NCBI RefSeq assembly: GCF_025398275.1
Contig: NZ_JAODOR010000009.1
Location: forward strand, 1-64,000
Length of the DNA: 64,000 bases
DNA from: Microbacterium memoriense
GTDB taxonomy: Bacteria; Actinomycetota; Actinomycetes; Actinomycetales; Microbacteriaceae
Direction of reading: 5' to 3'
Both the position numbers and the translations under genes were made by a program. A model generated the notes under the pieces. That model saw nothing but the letters and a program-made list of their open reading frames with translations. It ran no database searches and was not told the origin of the DNA. Numbering within the stretch: the stretch's first letter is position 1; each line of letters begins with the position of its first letter. Below, in pieces: positions 16,213-25,155 of the stretch.

Positions 16213-17385
16213 ATGGGGTGGCAACCGAGCGATCAGCTCACGCAGGACGTCGCACTCGAAGTGCTGCTGCACGGCCCGTTGGGTCGCGCAGAGTTGGCTC
16301 GACGGCTCGATCTCGCCCCCGCGACACTCACGCGCATCAGCTCCGAACTCATCCGCTCGGGGATCGTGACGGAGACTTCCCAGGTCATAGAGGGGCGCGG
16401 GCGACCGACCACTCCCCTGGACGTCGTCCCGGCAGCGCATCACTTCCTGGGGGTGAAGCTCGCCAGCGATTCCCTGTTCGCCGTGGTCACCGATCTGCGC
16501 GCGAACGTCGTACGCACTCTCGGGGAACGACGGCATTCCGGAGCCCCCGAGGACGTCGTCGGCATCATCGGCGCGCTCGTCGACGACGCCGAGTCGCGGC
16601 ATCCTATCGACGGGGTCGGCATCGCCGTCGGCGGGGTCGTCGACGGCGACGGGACGATCGCCTCCGCACCGTTCCTCGGTTGGACGGACGTCCCGCTGGC
16701 GGCGGCGGCGGCGGATGCGGTGGGGCGTCCGACCGTCTGCGCGAACGATCTCGAGGCCTTCGTCGACGCGCTGCACTGGTTCGGCGTCGGCTCGGGTCAC
16801 TCGAACTTCGCCGCGCTTACTCTGGGGATCGGCGTGGGCTACGGGTGCATCGCAAATGGCCGGGCGCTGACTAGCCCCGATTCGGGAGTCGGCCTCGTCG
16901 GGCACTGGCCGCTCGATCCGCTCGGCCCCCTGTGCCGACAGGGCCACCAGGGTTGCGCGGAGGCGATGTTGACGATCCCGTCCATCGAGCGCGCTGTGCA
17001 CTTCGCCACTGGCGAGGACGTGACGTGGCAGGAGATCATGTCTCGGGCTCGACGAGGAGATGAGACCGTCACACGGCTTCTATCCCGGTCCGGCCGAGCG
17101 CTGGGACAGCTCATCGCGGCGGTGGCGAACCTGACGGCACCCGAGTTCGTGGTCATCGGCGGCGAGGGGGTGGAGCTCGCCGAGGTGGCGCGCGCCGACA
17201 TCCATCGCGGCCTGGCAGAGCATCGCGACGCCCGCGCATCTGAAGTCCGCATCGAATTGGTGCCCGGAACGAACGAGGAATGGTGCCGAGGAGCAGCAGT
17301 ACTAGGCATCCGCCGGTTCGTCCTCGGCCGCGGCGATGCCAGCGCCGAGCACTCATCGGTAGAGCGCAGACCGGCGTCTGCGTGA
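16213..17385 (+). CDS. ROK-family transcriptional regulator
   Basis: The 390-residue protein has an N-terminal winged HTH (about residues 8-60, ELARRLDLAPATLTRISSELIRSGIV) fused to a ROK sugar-binding domain (from about 75). The zinc motif is recognisable as GHWPLDPLGPLCRQGHQGCAE. Such NagC/XylR-like proteins repress sugar operons and are released by a sugar ligand. Divergence from the ABC/GH66/GH13 operon makes that operon the likely target. A related gene at 6593-7549 has lost the HTH part. Confidence 0.93.
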   Translation: MGWQPSDQLTQDVALEVLLHGPLGRAELARRLDLAPATLTRISSELIRSGIVTETSQVIEGRGRPTTPLDVVPAAHHFLGVKLASDSLFAVVTDLRANVVRTLGERRHSGAPEDVVGIIGALVDDAESRHPIDGVGIAVGGVVDGDGTIASAPFLGWTDVPLAAAAADAVGRPTVCANDLEAFVDALHWFGVGSGHSNFAALTLGIGVGYGCIANGRALTSPDSGVGLVGHWPLDPLGPLCRQGHQGCAEAMLTIPSIERAVHFATGEDVTWQEIMSRARRGDETVTRLLSRSGRALGQLIAAVANLTAPEFVVIGGEGVELAEVARADIHRGLAEHRDARASEVRIELVPGTNEEWCRGAAVLGIRRFVLGRGDASAEHSSVERRPASA

Positions 17386-17599
17386 AGCGACCTTCGGCCC
17401 GGCAGGCCTGCGCGGAGTGATGGGCGCACACCGCTCCGCCTGCCCTGGCGCTCGGACTGCGGGTCGTGAGCGCCCCTCGCAGGCGTCCACGGGCGAAGAG
17501 CGGCGGAGGGGATCACGTCATTCCGGGACGACGTCGCGTTGGTACCCACCACCGGTCTTCGACTGCGAGGACGGCGCGCTTTGCACTCCGCCGGCGCTT

Positions 17600-18020
17600 T
17601 GCAAAGCTCACAGTCTGCGACAGGTACGGCCGCATAGGCAACACCTTCGTTCCCGAAACGAGCCCGTCGTCGTCGGCGTAGCTGCCATCGATCTCGCGAC
17701 CCACCCCTCCCCATCGTCGTGGCGACCGGCTCGCCGGCCTTCAGCGTGCTGCTCTCGGTGGCAGCGTCGGGGACGCCGATGCATTCGATGCCGAGGATGC
17801 GGGGGAAGTGAAACCCTACGGGGATTCGCCTGTCGCGCTAATCACTTCGGAATCGTTGACTCTGAACGACTTGACCTGGATGCGCACTAATCCCGCGCTC
17901 ACCTCAGGCGTGGGGATTCCGTTCGCACGACGCCGTCGTAGCTTCCGCGCGCGACCAAACGGATCACCTGGATAATCTCGGCTCCGTCGTGTCCGGCGCG
18001 GGACACCGGCGGAACGCTTT
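17600..18020 (-). pseudogene. frameshifted zinc-type NAD(P)H:quinone oxidoreductase remnant
   Basis: Conceptual translation in several frames gives consecutive pieces of an MDR/quinone oxidoreductase: HDGAEIIQVI, then LVRIQVKSFRVNDSEV, an in-frame stop, FHFPRILGIECIGV, EPVATTMG, and after another frameshift GREIDGSYADDDGLVSGTKVLPM. The order and spacing match the GroES-like N-terminal half of the family (RVKAFGLNRSE, PRVLGIE, MGREFDGGYAEY). The Rossmann-fold half is absent. The gene is dead and truncated. No other gene is visible from 17386 to 18088. Boundaries are approximate. Confidence 0.78.
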
Positions 18021-18088
18021 GCAAGCAACCCCCACCATCGAGCGCAAACGAGTGTCCGATGCCAAGGGCACCGCCCGCCGAGATCACG

Positions 18089-18364
18089 CTAGATCTCGCC
18101 GATCTCCTGGCCGAGCCTCAAATAGAGCGCTGTGACAATCGCGTCGTTGACTCGATACGAGGGCCATTCACCCTTTCGGCGGCTGGGTCGGGGCGGATCC
18201 GCGATTAGGAATCCCTCATCTTCGAGATCTCCGAGGTAGGCGATGAAGGTCGTGGGCGGGAGGTTGAGCGCGTCGGCGATCGACTTGCGAGTGACGTTCG
18301 GGTTCTGCCTCAGATAGCGAATAATCCCGGCCTTCGCCGGGGAAGCAGGTTCGGTGTGGGTCAT
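18089..18364 (-). CDS. small winged-helix transcriptional regulator
   Basis: The 91-residue protein (ATG 18364; TTG 18376 is an alternative) is essentially one winged HTH: AKAGIIRYLRQNPNVTRKSIADALNLPPTTFIAYLGDLEDEGFLIADPP followed by a basic wing and short helix. It resembles ArsR/MarR-type stand-alone regulators, but the ligand is unknown. It lies next to the decayed oxidoreductase on the same strand. In many genomes such small regulators sit divergent from or beside oxidoreductases they control, so its original target may be gone. Confidence 0.75.
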   Translation of the reverse strand: MTHTEPASPAKAGIIRYLRQNPNVTRKSIADALNLPPTTFIAYLGDLEDEGFLIADPPRPSRRKGEWPSYRVNDAIVTALYLRLGQEIGEI

Positions 18365-18539
18365 GGTTTCCAGCAAAGCGCCTCGTCACCATTCGAGGGA
18401 GTCCCTCCGGAGAGGTGTATTCCGGGGGTACCCCTCACACAGGCGAATCGGACATCAGCCGACGGGAACCGAAACGCGTGCGGATCAGGCGGGTGTGAAC
18501 GCGTGCGCGTGCTTCAGGTGGATCGCCTCCGGACCCGCG

Positions 18540-18896
18540 AACCGGGCGAGCACATCGGCGGCGCCGCACGCCACCGCCGAGGTGCACCTGCCGGACGGGA
18601 CAACGGCCGAGGTCGGCGCGGGGACGCACGCGTGGGTCATCGCGGCACCGGCGGATGCGGCTCTGCCGTCGCGCTCGCTGGGGTCGAGCTTCCGTGAGAT
18701 CGCGGATGACACCGAGGCGCTGGAAACCGTGCTGGGCGTCTTGCGCGCCCATGACACTGCCTACGAGGAGCTCGTTCGACGCCGCGTGGATTGGAACGTC
18801 ACTGATCCTCTCCCCGCGGGGCTTTTCGACATGCCGCCGGCCGGCTTCGGCGCTCTTGCCGCAGCGCTGGGAGTGCTTTCTGGCCGTCGCGCGTGA
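18540..18896 (+). pseudogene. C-terminal remnant of a GH78 alpha-L-rhamnosidase
   Basis: The frame from about 18540 encodes ATAEVHLPDGTTAEVGAGTHAW, the conserved C-terminal beta-strand pair of bacterial alpha-L-rhamnosidases, followed by a helical tail of the type seen in actinobacterial members (TVLGVLRAHD, then LFDMPPAGFGALAAALG). The catalytic barrel and everything upstream are missing and there is no start signal, so this is a deletion remnant. Recognition rests on motif memory and should be confirmed by alignment. Confidence 0.5.
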
Positions 18897-18909
18897 ACGT
18901 GCTCCCCGT

Positions 18910-19905
18910 TCACCTGGACGGAGCACCACCACCCACGCCAGACGCTGCTCGCTGCGTCTCCGGCGGGAGCGTGGATGCCGGGATCACCACGACATCCTGC
19001 ACCTTCCAGTCGAGGTCGGCGATGTGCTGGCGGGCCGCTTCGATCTGGTCGAGACGCACCCGGCTCCGTTCGGGGACCACGAAGGCCTCGACATGGAACA
19101 CCTGGCCCATATCGCGCATCCGCACAGATGCCGCCCGCACCCACGGCTGTGCCTCGAGGTCGCGCACGATGCGATCGGCCAACGGGTGCGGCTTCGTGTC
19201 GTCGTGCGTGCGCGCGCGTTGGTCGATCAGATCGAGCACGGCCGAGCGGGAGTTCTTCACGCCGTCCCACACGATGCCGAGTGAGATGAAGAGGGCGGCC
19301 GCGCCGTCCAGCCACCACCAACCGATCCCGATGCCGAGCACACCGACGATCGAGGCGACCGTGGTCGTCCAGTCGGCCTTGGCCATGTCGGCATCCGCGT
19401 AGAGCACCTTGTTGTGCAGGGTGGGGGCGAGTTTCGCCTTCGCGTGCCCGTAGAAGAACGGCCCCGGCACGACCAGCACCATGACGGCGACCATCAGCCA
19501 CCCGAGCCAGATCGTGTGCCCGAAGAGCGACACCGTGCCGATCGCGGGATGCGCCGCCGTGACGAGTCCGATCACCGATTCGACCGCGAGGCTTCCGCCG
19601 ATCGCGAGTAGCGCGACACCCGCGACGAGGTGACCGACACCCATCACCCGGTGCAGTCCGTAGGGAAATCTCCGCGACGGCGGATGCCGGATCACCAGCA
19701 GCGACAGCAGAAACGCGATCTGCGGGATGAGCGAGAGCATGTCCTCGATCCACGCGGTCTTCATCGCCTGCGAACCGCCGACCACGAACGCGATGATCGC
19801 GATCGTGACAACGGTGTAGCCGATCGTGAACCACTCCCAGCGGATCGCGCTCGTCAGCGCCCGCCGTTGCTCCGCCGGCAGGTCGGTACGACCCATCGAT
19901 TGCAT
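18910..19905 (-). CDS. cation diffusion facilitator (CDF) transporter
   Basis: The 331-residue protein has an N-terminal membrane domain of six predicted helices and a cytoplasmic C-terminal domain (RIVRDLEAQPWVRAASVRMRDMGQVFHVEAFVVP). The site-A region in helix 5 appears as LYADADMAKADW (Asp-x3-Asp type) instead of the more usual His-x3-Asp, and MKTAWIEDMLSL in helix 2 provides the other half. That pattern often goes with Mn or Fe rather than Zn, but the substrate is inferred only. The start overlaps the upstream lipoprotein stop (TGATG). Confidence 0.88.
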   Translation of the reverse strand: MQSMGRTDLPAEQRRALTSAIRWEWFTIGYTVVTIAIIAFVVGGSQAMKTAWIEDMLSLIPQIAFLLSLLVIRHPPSRRFPYGLHRVMGVGHLVAGVALLAIGGSLAVESVIGLVTAAHPAIGTVSLFGHTIWLGWLMVAVMVLVVPGPFFYGHAKAKLAPTLHNKVLYADADMAKADWTTTVASIVGVLGIGIGWWWLDGAAALFISLGIVWDGVKNSRSAVLDLIDQRARTHDDTKPHPLADRIVRDLEAQPWVRAASVRMRDMGQVFHVEAFVVPERSRVRLDQIEAARQHIADLDWKVQDVVVIPASTLPPETQRAASGVGGGAPSR

Positions 19906-20390
19906 CACTTGACCTCGCGATCGAGGTAGGTCTCCACGGCCGATTGCATCGCATTCTCCCCGAGCGGCACGAAGACGACGACTCGCCGGCCGTCCGCTCC
20001 GGGCAGGTCGGGGTACCCCCTCGTGACCGACACACGCTCGGACCACGGCGTCGCGTCGGTCATCCCGCCGATCGCGAGATCCAGTTCTCCGCGTTCCAAC
20101 AGGTCGACGAGGTCCTCTTCGCTGCCGACAGTCCAGGTCACCGTCGCCTCCCGGTCCGCCCCGAACTCCTCGATCACCGACGGGAGCGGTCCGGACACCT
20201 CGGCATCCTCACCGACGCCCGTGGCGACCGCGAGCCCGTCGCTCGGCGACACGCCCGCACGCAGCTCTCCTCCGGTGATGCGGTCCAATGTGCCGCGGGG
20301 ATCGGTCGGCACGCTGATGCCGCATCCGGCGAGCACGGTGACGGCCACAGCCGCGGCGAGCGCACCGCACACACCTCGCAGCGAACGCAT
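19905..20390 (-). CDS. lipoprotein with solute-binding (SBP3)-like domain
   Basis: ATG 20390 is preceded by GGGAG and opens a lipoprotein signal with LAGC (Cys23), giving a 161-residue product. The mature part resembles a shortened family-3 solute-binding protein: LDRITGGELRAGVSPSDGLAV, then ELDLAIGGMTDATPWSERVSVTRGYPD, which is the ligand-pocket signature region. It is about two-thirds the usual length. Overlap with the CDF transporter gene implies joint expression. A periplasmic partner for the cation exporter would be an unusual arrangement. Confidence 0.75.
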   Translation of the reverse strand: MRSLRGVCGALAAAVAVTVLAGCGISVPTDPRGTLDRITGGELRAGVSPSDGLAVATGVGEDAEVSGPLPSVIEEFGADREATVTWTVGSEEDLVDLLERGELDLAIGGMTDATPWSERVSVTRGYPDLPGADGRRVVVFVPLGENAMQSAVETYLDREVK

Positions 20391-20595
20391 CACGAGAGCT
20401 CCCTTCGCCGGGTTGACACGACGAGCGTACGCCTGTGTCCGGGGCGTCCGCGCCCCCTTGACGATGAAGGATTCTTCTGGCGCACGCCGGTGGCTAGCAC
20501 CCTCATCGCACCCTGGCAATCCCCTCCACTCCGCCGCGCCCGCGCCGTATTTTCGGTGACGACGGAGATCCCCAACGTCATCGAAGGGAGCTGCC

Positions 20596-20862
20596 ATGCC
20601 CGGACGACGCAACGCCAGCCTGAAGGACCCCGAGCTGTACGAGAAGTTGCGGGACGACGGCGCCAGCAAGCAGAAGGCGGCGCGCATCAGCAACGCCGCA
20701 GCGGCCGAAGGCCGTTCGACGATCGGTCGCAAAGGTGGCGAATCCGGAAACTACGAAGACTGGACCGTCCCCGACCTTCGCAAAAGGGCGAAGGAGATCG
20801 GCCTGACCGGTTACTCCCGCCAGAAGAAGAGCGAGCTGATCGCCGCCTTGCGCGACAGCTGA
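20596..20862 (+). CDS. DUF7218-type small protein with Rho N-terminal-like domain
   Basis: An 88-residue basic protein. The first half (KDPELYEKLRDDGASKQKAARISNAAA) is a charged helical segment with the KAARISNA motif of DUF7218. The second half (YEDWTVPDLRKRAKEIGLTGYSRQKKSELIAALR) is a SAP/Rho-N-like helix-extension-helix suited to nucleic-acid binding. GAAGGGAG precedes the ATG. It is followed 29 bases later by an SDR gene on the same strand. Such pairs are common in soil actinobacteria, and a stress role is inferred. Confidence 0.85.
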   Translation: MPGRRNASLKDPELYEKLRDDGASKQKAARISNAAAAEGRSTIGRKGGESGNYEDWTVPDLRKRAKEIGLTGYSRQKKSELIAALRDS

Positions 20863-20891
20863 ACATCCGCACCGCCACGAGAAGGAGAACC

Positions 20892-21788
20892 ATGACTCGC
20901 GACCAGTACACCCTCGTCGACCCGGCGAAGCTCTACGCCGACATCGAACCGCAGAAGCAGCGGATGCCGGAGCCCGGGCTCGACGCGAAACTCACACCGA
21001 AGGCGGACCTCGGCGAAGAGACGTATCGCGGCACCGGCCGACTGACGGGCCGGAAGGCCCTCATCACGGGCGGCGACTCGGGGATCGGAGCGGCGACCGC
21101 GATCGCGTTCGCCCGCGAGGGCGCCGATGTCGCGATCTCCTACCTTCCCGCCGAAGAGGAAGATGCACAACGCATCGCGGGGCTTCTCCGGGAGGCCGGC
21201 GCGACCGTGCTCACCTACCCGGGCGATCTGAAGGACCCGGAGTACTGCCGCGCACTCGTCGCCGAGACTGTCGAGACCCTGGGCGGCCTCGACATCGTGG
21301 TGAACAACGGCGGAAAGCAGATCTTCAATGAAGACCTGACGACGCTCGACGACGAGCAGTTCGACGACACGTTCAAGACGAATGTGTACGCGATGTTCTG
21401 GATCACGAAAGCGGCCCTGCCGCACCTGAAGCCCGGCGCGACGATCATCAACACCACCTCGATCCAGGCGTACTCCCCCTCGGATGTGCTCGTGGACTAC
21501 GCGTCGACGAAGGCCACGATCAACGCGTTCACGAAGGCATTGGCCCAGCAGGTCGCGCCGCGGGGTATTCGGGTGAACGCGGTCGCGCCCGGACCGATCT
21601 GGACGCCGCTGCAGCCGACCGACGGACAGCCGCAGGAGAAGCTCGCCCACTTCGGCGAGAACACTCCGCTCGGACGCATGGGGCAACCGGCAGAGCTCGC
21701 TCCCGCGTACGTGTTCCTCGCGTCCGCCGAATCCAGCTACGTGCTCGGCGAGACGCTGAACGTCAACGGCGGCATGCCGACGCCGTAG
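20892..21788 (+). CDS. SDR family oxidoreductase (YhdF/GSP39-like)
   Basis: The 298-residue short-chain dehydrogenase has an N-terminal extension (residues 1-50) rich in PKADLGEETYRGTGRLTGR, the NAD(P)-binding TGGDSGIG (59-66), NNGGKQ, the catalytic Ser in INTTSIQAY and YASTK. The extension and length match the general-stress subgroup such as Bacillus YhdF and YghA, whose substrates are poorly known. GAAGGAGAACC precedes ATG 20892. It probably forms a transcription unit with the Rho-N-like gene. Confidence 0.93.
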   Translation: MTRDQYTLVDPAKLYADIEPQKQRMPEPGLDAKLTPKADLGEETYRGTGRLTGRKALITGGDSGIGAATAIAFAREGADVAISYLPAEEEDAQRIAGLLREAGATVLTYPGDLKDPEYCRALVAETVETLGGLDIVVNNGGKQIFNEDLTTLDDEQFDDTFKTNVYAMFWITKAALPHLKPGATIINTTSIQAYSPSDVLVDYASTKATINAFTKALAQQVAPRGIRVNAVAPGPIWTPLQPTDGQPQEKLAHFGENTPLGRMGQPAELAPAYVFLASAESSYVLGETLNVNGGMPTP

Positions 21789-21798
21789 TCCCGCGCGC

Positions 21799-22410
21799 TC
21801 AGCCGTTCTTCGGCGCAGGGTAGGGCTGAGCGGCGAGGAGCTTCGCGAGGTGAGCGGCGTGCCGGGCCACCGTCTGCGTGGTGCCCGGCACCTTGTCGGG
21901 AGTCTCGGGAAGGTCGTTGTAGTCGGTCGTGTGCATGGCTTCGCCGTTCCAATACACGCCACCCTGACTCGGAATCGTGAAGCCGACGTCGCCGAGTCCC
22001 TGGTACAGCGCCGCGGTGATCGCGTGGGCGCCGTCTTCGTTGCCGACGACCGCGGCGACCGCGACCTTGCCGGCGAGGATCGGGCGACCCTCGGCATCCG
22101 TCTCGGACAGCTCCGCGTCCAATCGTTCGAGCGTGCGCTGAGCGACCGACGACATGTTGCCCATCCACGTCGGCGTCGCGAAGACCAGAATGTCGGCCAC
22201 GAGCACCTTCTCGCGGATGCCGGGCCATTCGTCCCCCTCGCCCATATCGGCCTCCACACCCGGCTTCACATCGAAGTCGACGACGCGGACGATCTCTCCC
22301 GAGACGTCGTAGGCCGCGAGCGCGTCGAGAACCTGCTGGGCGAGAAGTTCGCTACTGGATGCGGCGGGCGAGGGCTTGAGTGTGCAGTTGAGCACGAGTG
22401 CGTGAGTCAT
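21799..22410 (-). CDS. flavodoxin-family NAD(P)H-dependent oxidoreductase
   Basis: The 203-residue protein fits the FMN-dependent flavodoxin-like fold: N-terminal strand ALVLNCTLKPS forming the FMN phosphate loop, ADILVFATPTWMGNMSSVAQRTLERLD for the isoalloxazine loop, and VAAVVGNEDGAHAI. It is probably a quinone or nitro-reductase, and the substrate is not evident. GGGGAGGA lies upstream of ATG 22410. The gene converges on the SDR gene with only 10 bases between stops. Confidence 0.9.
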   Translation of the reverse strand: MTHALVLNCTLKPSPAASSSELLAQQVLDALAAYDVSGEIVRVVDFDVKPGVEADMGEGDEWPGIREKVLVADILVFATPTWMGNMSSVAQRTLERLDAELSETDAEGRPILAGKVAVAAVVGNEDGAHAITAALYQGLGDVGFTIPSQGGVYWNGEAMHTTDYNDLPETPDKVPGTTQTVARHAAHLAKLLAAQPYPAPKNG

Positions 22411-22557
22411 GTGGTCCTCCCCATCGACAGGACTTCAGTGTGCGCGCGGGGCGTGAAGCACTGAAGGGGATTGACCCGGGGTCCGCCGAAGAGTACGAGC
22501 GTCAGCCGACAGCGAACCGCCCTGGTCTGGGCCCCCGGCATGGCGTTGACTCCGGGT

Positions 22558-23535
22558 ATGGATATTTTGATCCTCGGGGGAACAGCCCTGCTCGGCCGCG
22601 CGATCGCCGAGGCGGCACTGCGTTCCGGACACACCGTGACGTGTGCCGCGCGCGGGACCGCCCCTGCGCCCGAGGGAACCTCCTTCGTCACTGTCGACCG
22701 CGATGACGACGACGGGCTGTCCCCCGTCGCAGACCGCATCTGGGATGCCGTCGTCGACGTCTCCCGGCATCCCGGGCAGGTACGACGCGCCGTGCGGGAC
22801 CTCCGTACGCGGCACTGGGCCTTCATCTCCTCGCTGAACGTCTACGCCGCCTTCGACCGGCGAGAACAGAGTGAAGATTCTCCCGTGCTCGCGCCACTCA
22901 GCGGCGACGTCATGGAAGACATGTCGGCCTACGGTGCGGCCAAGGTCGCCTGCGAAGACATCGTGCGGGCCGCCGATGCGCCCGCGACGATCATCCGCTC
23001 CGGGCTCATCTCCGGTCCGGGCGACACGTCAGGCCGCAGCGGCTACTACCCGTGGCGATTCGCTCACCCCACCGGGGCGGATGTCCTCGTCCCCGACGAT
23101 CCGACATTTCCGTGTGCGCTGATCCACGTGGACGACCTCGCCGAATGGACCGTCCACGCCGCAACACACCGTCTCGACGGGACGTTCAACGCGACCGGTC
23201 CGACCGTGGCCTTGGGCGACGTGCTCACCACCGCCGCACGAGTCGCCCACAGTGACGTGGCGGCACGGCCTGTCCCCGCAGCCGTTCTGGCCGCGCAGGG
23301 AATCTCGGCCTGGATGGGTTCTCCGTCGCTCCCCCTCTGGATCGACGACCCCGAGTGGCGCTTTTTCGCGACCGCCGATTCCTCCGCCGCGATCCGCGCG
23401 GGGCTGCGCACGCGCCCGCTCGAAGACACCCTCGCCGACGCCCTCGCGTTCGAGAATCTCCGCACCGGTCCGCGGCCGGCCGGGCTCTCCGATGACGAGG
23501 AACGCGCGCTCCGCGCCGCCCTCGCTGCGTCGTAG
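22558..23535 (+). CDS. NAD-dependent epimerase/dehydratase family protein
   Basis: A 325-residue extended SDR. It begins MDILILGGTALLGRAIAEAAL, a Rossmann nucleotide loop (GGTxxLG), with SSLNVYAAFDR and YGAAKVACE providing the Ser and Tyr/Lys of the active site, and a C-terminal region with LIHVDDLAEW. Short, nearly Shine-Dalgarno-free leader sequence suggests leaderless or weak initiation. An ATG at 22540 is an alternative start six codons upstream. The reaction cannot be assigned. Confidence 0.88.
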   Translation: MDILILGGTALLGRAIAEAALRSGHTVTCAARGTAPAPEGTSFVTVDRDDDDGLSPVADRIWDAVVDVSRHPGQVRRAVRDLRTRHWAFISSLNVYAAFDRREQSEDSPVLAPLSGDVMEDMSAYGAAKVACEDIVRAADAPATIIRSGLISGPGDTSGRSGYYPWRFAHPTGADVLVPDDPTFPCALIHVDDLAEWTVHAATHRLDGTFNATGPTVALGDVLTTAARVAHSDVAARPVPAAVLAAQGISAWMGSPSLPLWIDDPEWRFFATADSSAAIRAGLRTRPLEDTLADALAFENLRTGPRPAGLSDDEERALRAALAAS

Positions 23536-23539
23536 CGCT

Positions 23540-23851
23540 TCAGCGACCGGAGGCGACGGGAAAGTCCGGGTGCACGACCCAGCCGGCTTCGCGCTCCAGC
23601 GCGGCAGCGAGGGTGAGCGCCGAGAGTCGGGCGTGCTCGAGGCCGAGCGGCGAGCGCACATCGATCGCGAGCGGCGGTGGTTCACCGAACTTCGGGACGT
23701 CGACCTCGGCCCACGCCCCGCCGTCCAGCGCCACACGGGGCCGCGCCGATCCCGGCGACAGCACCGGGCTGTCTGCGGCGAGGGCGATCACGGCGAGCGC
23801 GTCGATCTTCGTGATGGCGACCTGCACGACGAGCGTGGCCACGGCATCCAT
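23540..23851 (-). CDS. small hypothetical protein downstream of the glycosyltransferase
   Basis: A 103-residue protein from ATG 23851 (GTG one codon upstream is possible). It has an amphipathic, valine-rich start (MDAVATLVVQVAITKIDALAVIALA) and a hydrophilic C-terminal half, with no motif I recognise. It starts 8 bases after the GT2-GtrA stop on the same strand, so it is probably co-transcribed. Base composition and codon pattern match its neighbours. Confidence 0.65.
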   Translation of the reverse strand: MDAVATLVVQVAITKIDALAVIALAADSPVLSPGSARPRVALDGGAWAEVDVPKFGEPPPLAIDVRSPLGLEHARLSALTLAAALEREAGWVVHPDFPVASGR

Positions 23852-23859
23852 CACCGTGC

Positions 23860-25005
23860 CTACAGTTCTCCGGGTTGCATGGCCTGCTCGTCGATCTTTA
23901 CGATCATGGCGCGGGCGGGCGAGGTTGCCGCGCCCGGTTTCTTGGGCGCGTAGACGACGAGCGAGTGGAAGACGAACCGGACGAAGAACGCCACGACGAG
24001 GGTGATCGCCGTCGCGAAGACCGCCGAGATATGGCTTGTCGAGACCATCAGCGCGACGATGGGGATGCGGATGACGGCTTCGGCATTGTTGAAGAGGAAC
24101 GACTTGGCGAACCGCGATCCGACGCCGGACGCCTCATGACGCATGTCGTGGAAGACGAAGCGCTCGATCAGGAGGAAGTTCACGATGATCGTCACTTCCG
24201 CCGCGATGACGGCGGCGGTGATGTACCCGACTCCGGCGGAGGTCAGCGCCCAGACGATCGCGACGTTCGCGACGGCGCCGAGACCGCCGATGACGGCGAA
24301 CAGCGACATCTTGCCGAAGCGGAGCGCCGTGAGCTGGGCGAGGAAGTGGATGCCCTGCCGCAGGGACGCCTTCGATTCACCCGCGAAGCGGTCGGCGAAG
24401 GCGAACGGCACTTCGGCGACCCGCAGCGTCTTGCGCGCGAGGATCTCGAGGAGGATCTTGAACCCGCGTGGCTGCAAACCCTCGAGACCGATCGCGTTGC
24501 GGTCGATCAGGAAGAACCCGGTCATCGGGTCGGTCGTGTCCTTCAGGCGAATGGGGAACATCGCCTTGGTGACGGCCGTGGCTGCCTTCGACACGAACAC
24601 CCGGGTCTTGTCGGCCAGGCCCTGCGCCGCGCCGCCGGCGGCGTAGCGCGAGGCGACGACGACGTCGACATCGCCCTGGCCGAACCGGGCGAAGAGGTCC
24701 GGAATGCTCTCCGGCGGATGCTGCAGATCACCGTCGATGACGACGCACGCCTCGGCCGAGGCGGCGCGGAAGCCCTCGAGCACGGCGCCGCCGAGTCCAC
24801 CTGTCGCCTGATCACGGTGGATCACCCGCACCGGAATCGCGGCCGCCGCGGCGACCTCCCGAATGACGTCGGGGGTGTCGTCGATGCTGTCGTCGACGAA
24901 GATGATCTCCGCGTCGATCCCGACGACAGCCGCAGTGGTGCGCCGAACGAGCTCCGCGACATTGGGAGCTTCGTTGTAGGTCGGCACGATGATCGACAGG
25001 TTGAT
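23860..25005 (-). CDS. GT2 glycosyltransferase fused to GtrA domain
   Basis: A polyprenyl-phosphate glycosyltransferase of the DPM1/ArnC type: SIIVPTYNE at the N-terminus, VDDSIDDTP, VIDGDLQHPP with the DxD-like metal site and RYAAGG, then a C-terminal GtrA domain with about four helices (from about residue 240). It should charge a lipid carrier with a sugar at the membrane and help flip it. The start is problematic: no ATG, GTG or TTG lies in frame near the conserved N-terminus. ATC at 25005, five bases after AGGGGG, is the best-placed candidate. The only upstream in-frame canonical start I accept is GTG 25152, which adds about 49 unlikely residues. Confidence 0.85.
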   Translation of the reverse strand: MNLSIIVPTYNEAPNVAELVRRTTAAVVGIDAEIIFVDDSIDDTPDVIREVAAAAAIPVRVIHRDQATGGLGGAVLEGFRAASAEACVVIDGDLQHPPESIPDLFARFGQGDVDVVVASRYAAGGAAQGLADKTRVFVSKAATAVTKAMFPIRLKDTTDPMTGFFLIDRNAIGLEGLQPRGFKILLEILARKTLRVAEVPFAFADRFAGESKASLRQGIHFLAQLTALRFGKMSLFAVIGGLGAVANVAIVWALTSAGVGYITAAVIAAEVTIIVNFLLIERFVFHDMRHEASGVGSRFAKSFLFNNAEAVIRIPIVALMVSTSHISAVFATAITLVVAFFVRFVFHSLVVYAPKKPGAATSPARAMIVKIDEQAMQPGEL

Positions 25006-25155
25006 GGTGTCCCCCTGGGAAACGAGATCACTCGCCGGGTCATGGTGACGAGCCCGTCTATCCTTACACCCCGACCGGTCGCGCAGGTGTCCAATTTCAC
25101 AGGCAACGGCCCGCCCCCCGATAGGGTCGATCCCGGGACTGCGAAAGGGCACGAC

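Noticed and set aside
18354..18896. Full-length 180-codon gene on the plus strand
   Set aside because: Only the part after about 18540 resembles a protein family (rhamnosidase tail). The upstream part overlaps the divergent regulator start and has no start signal.
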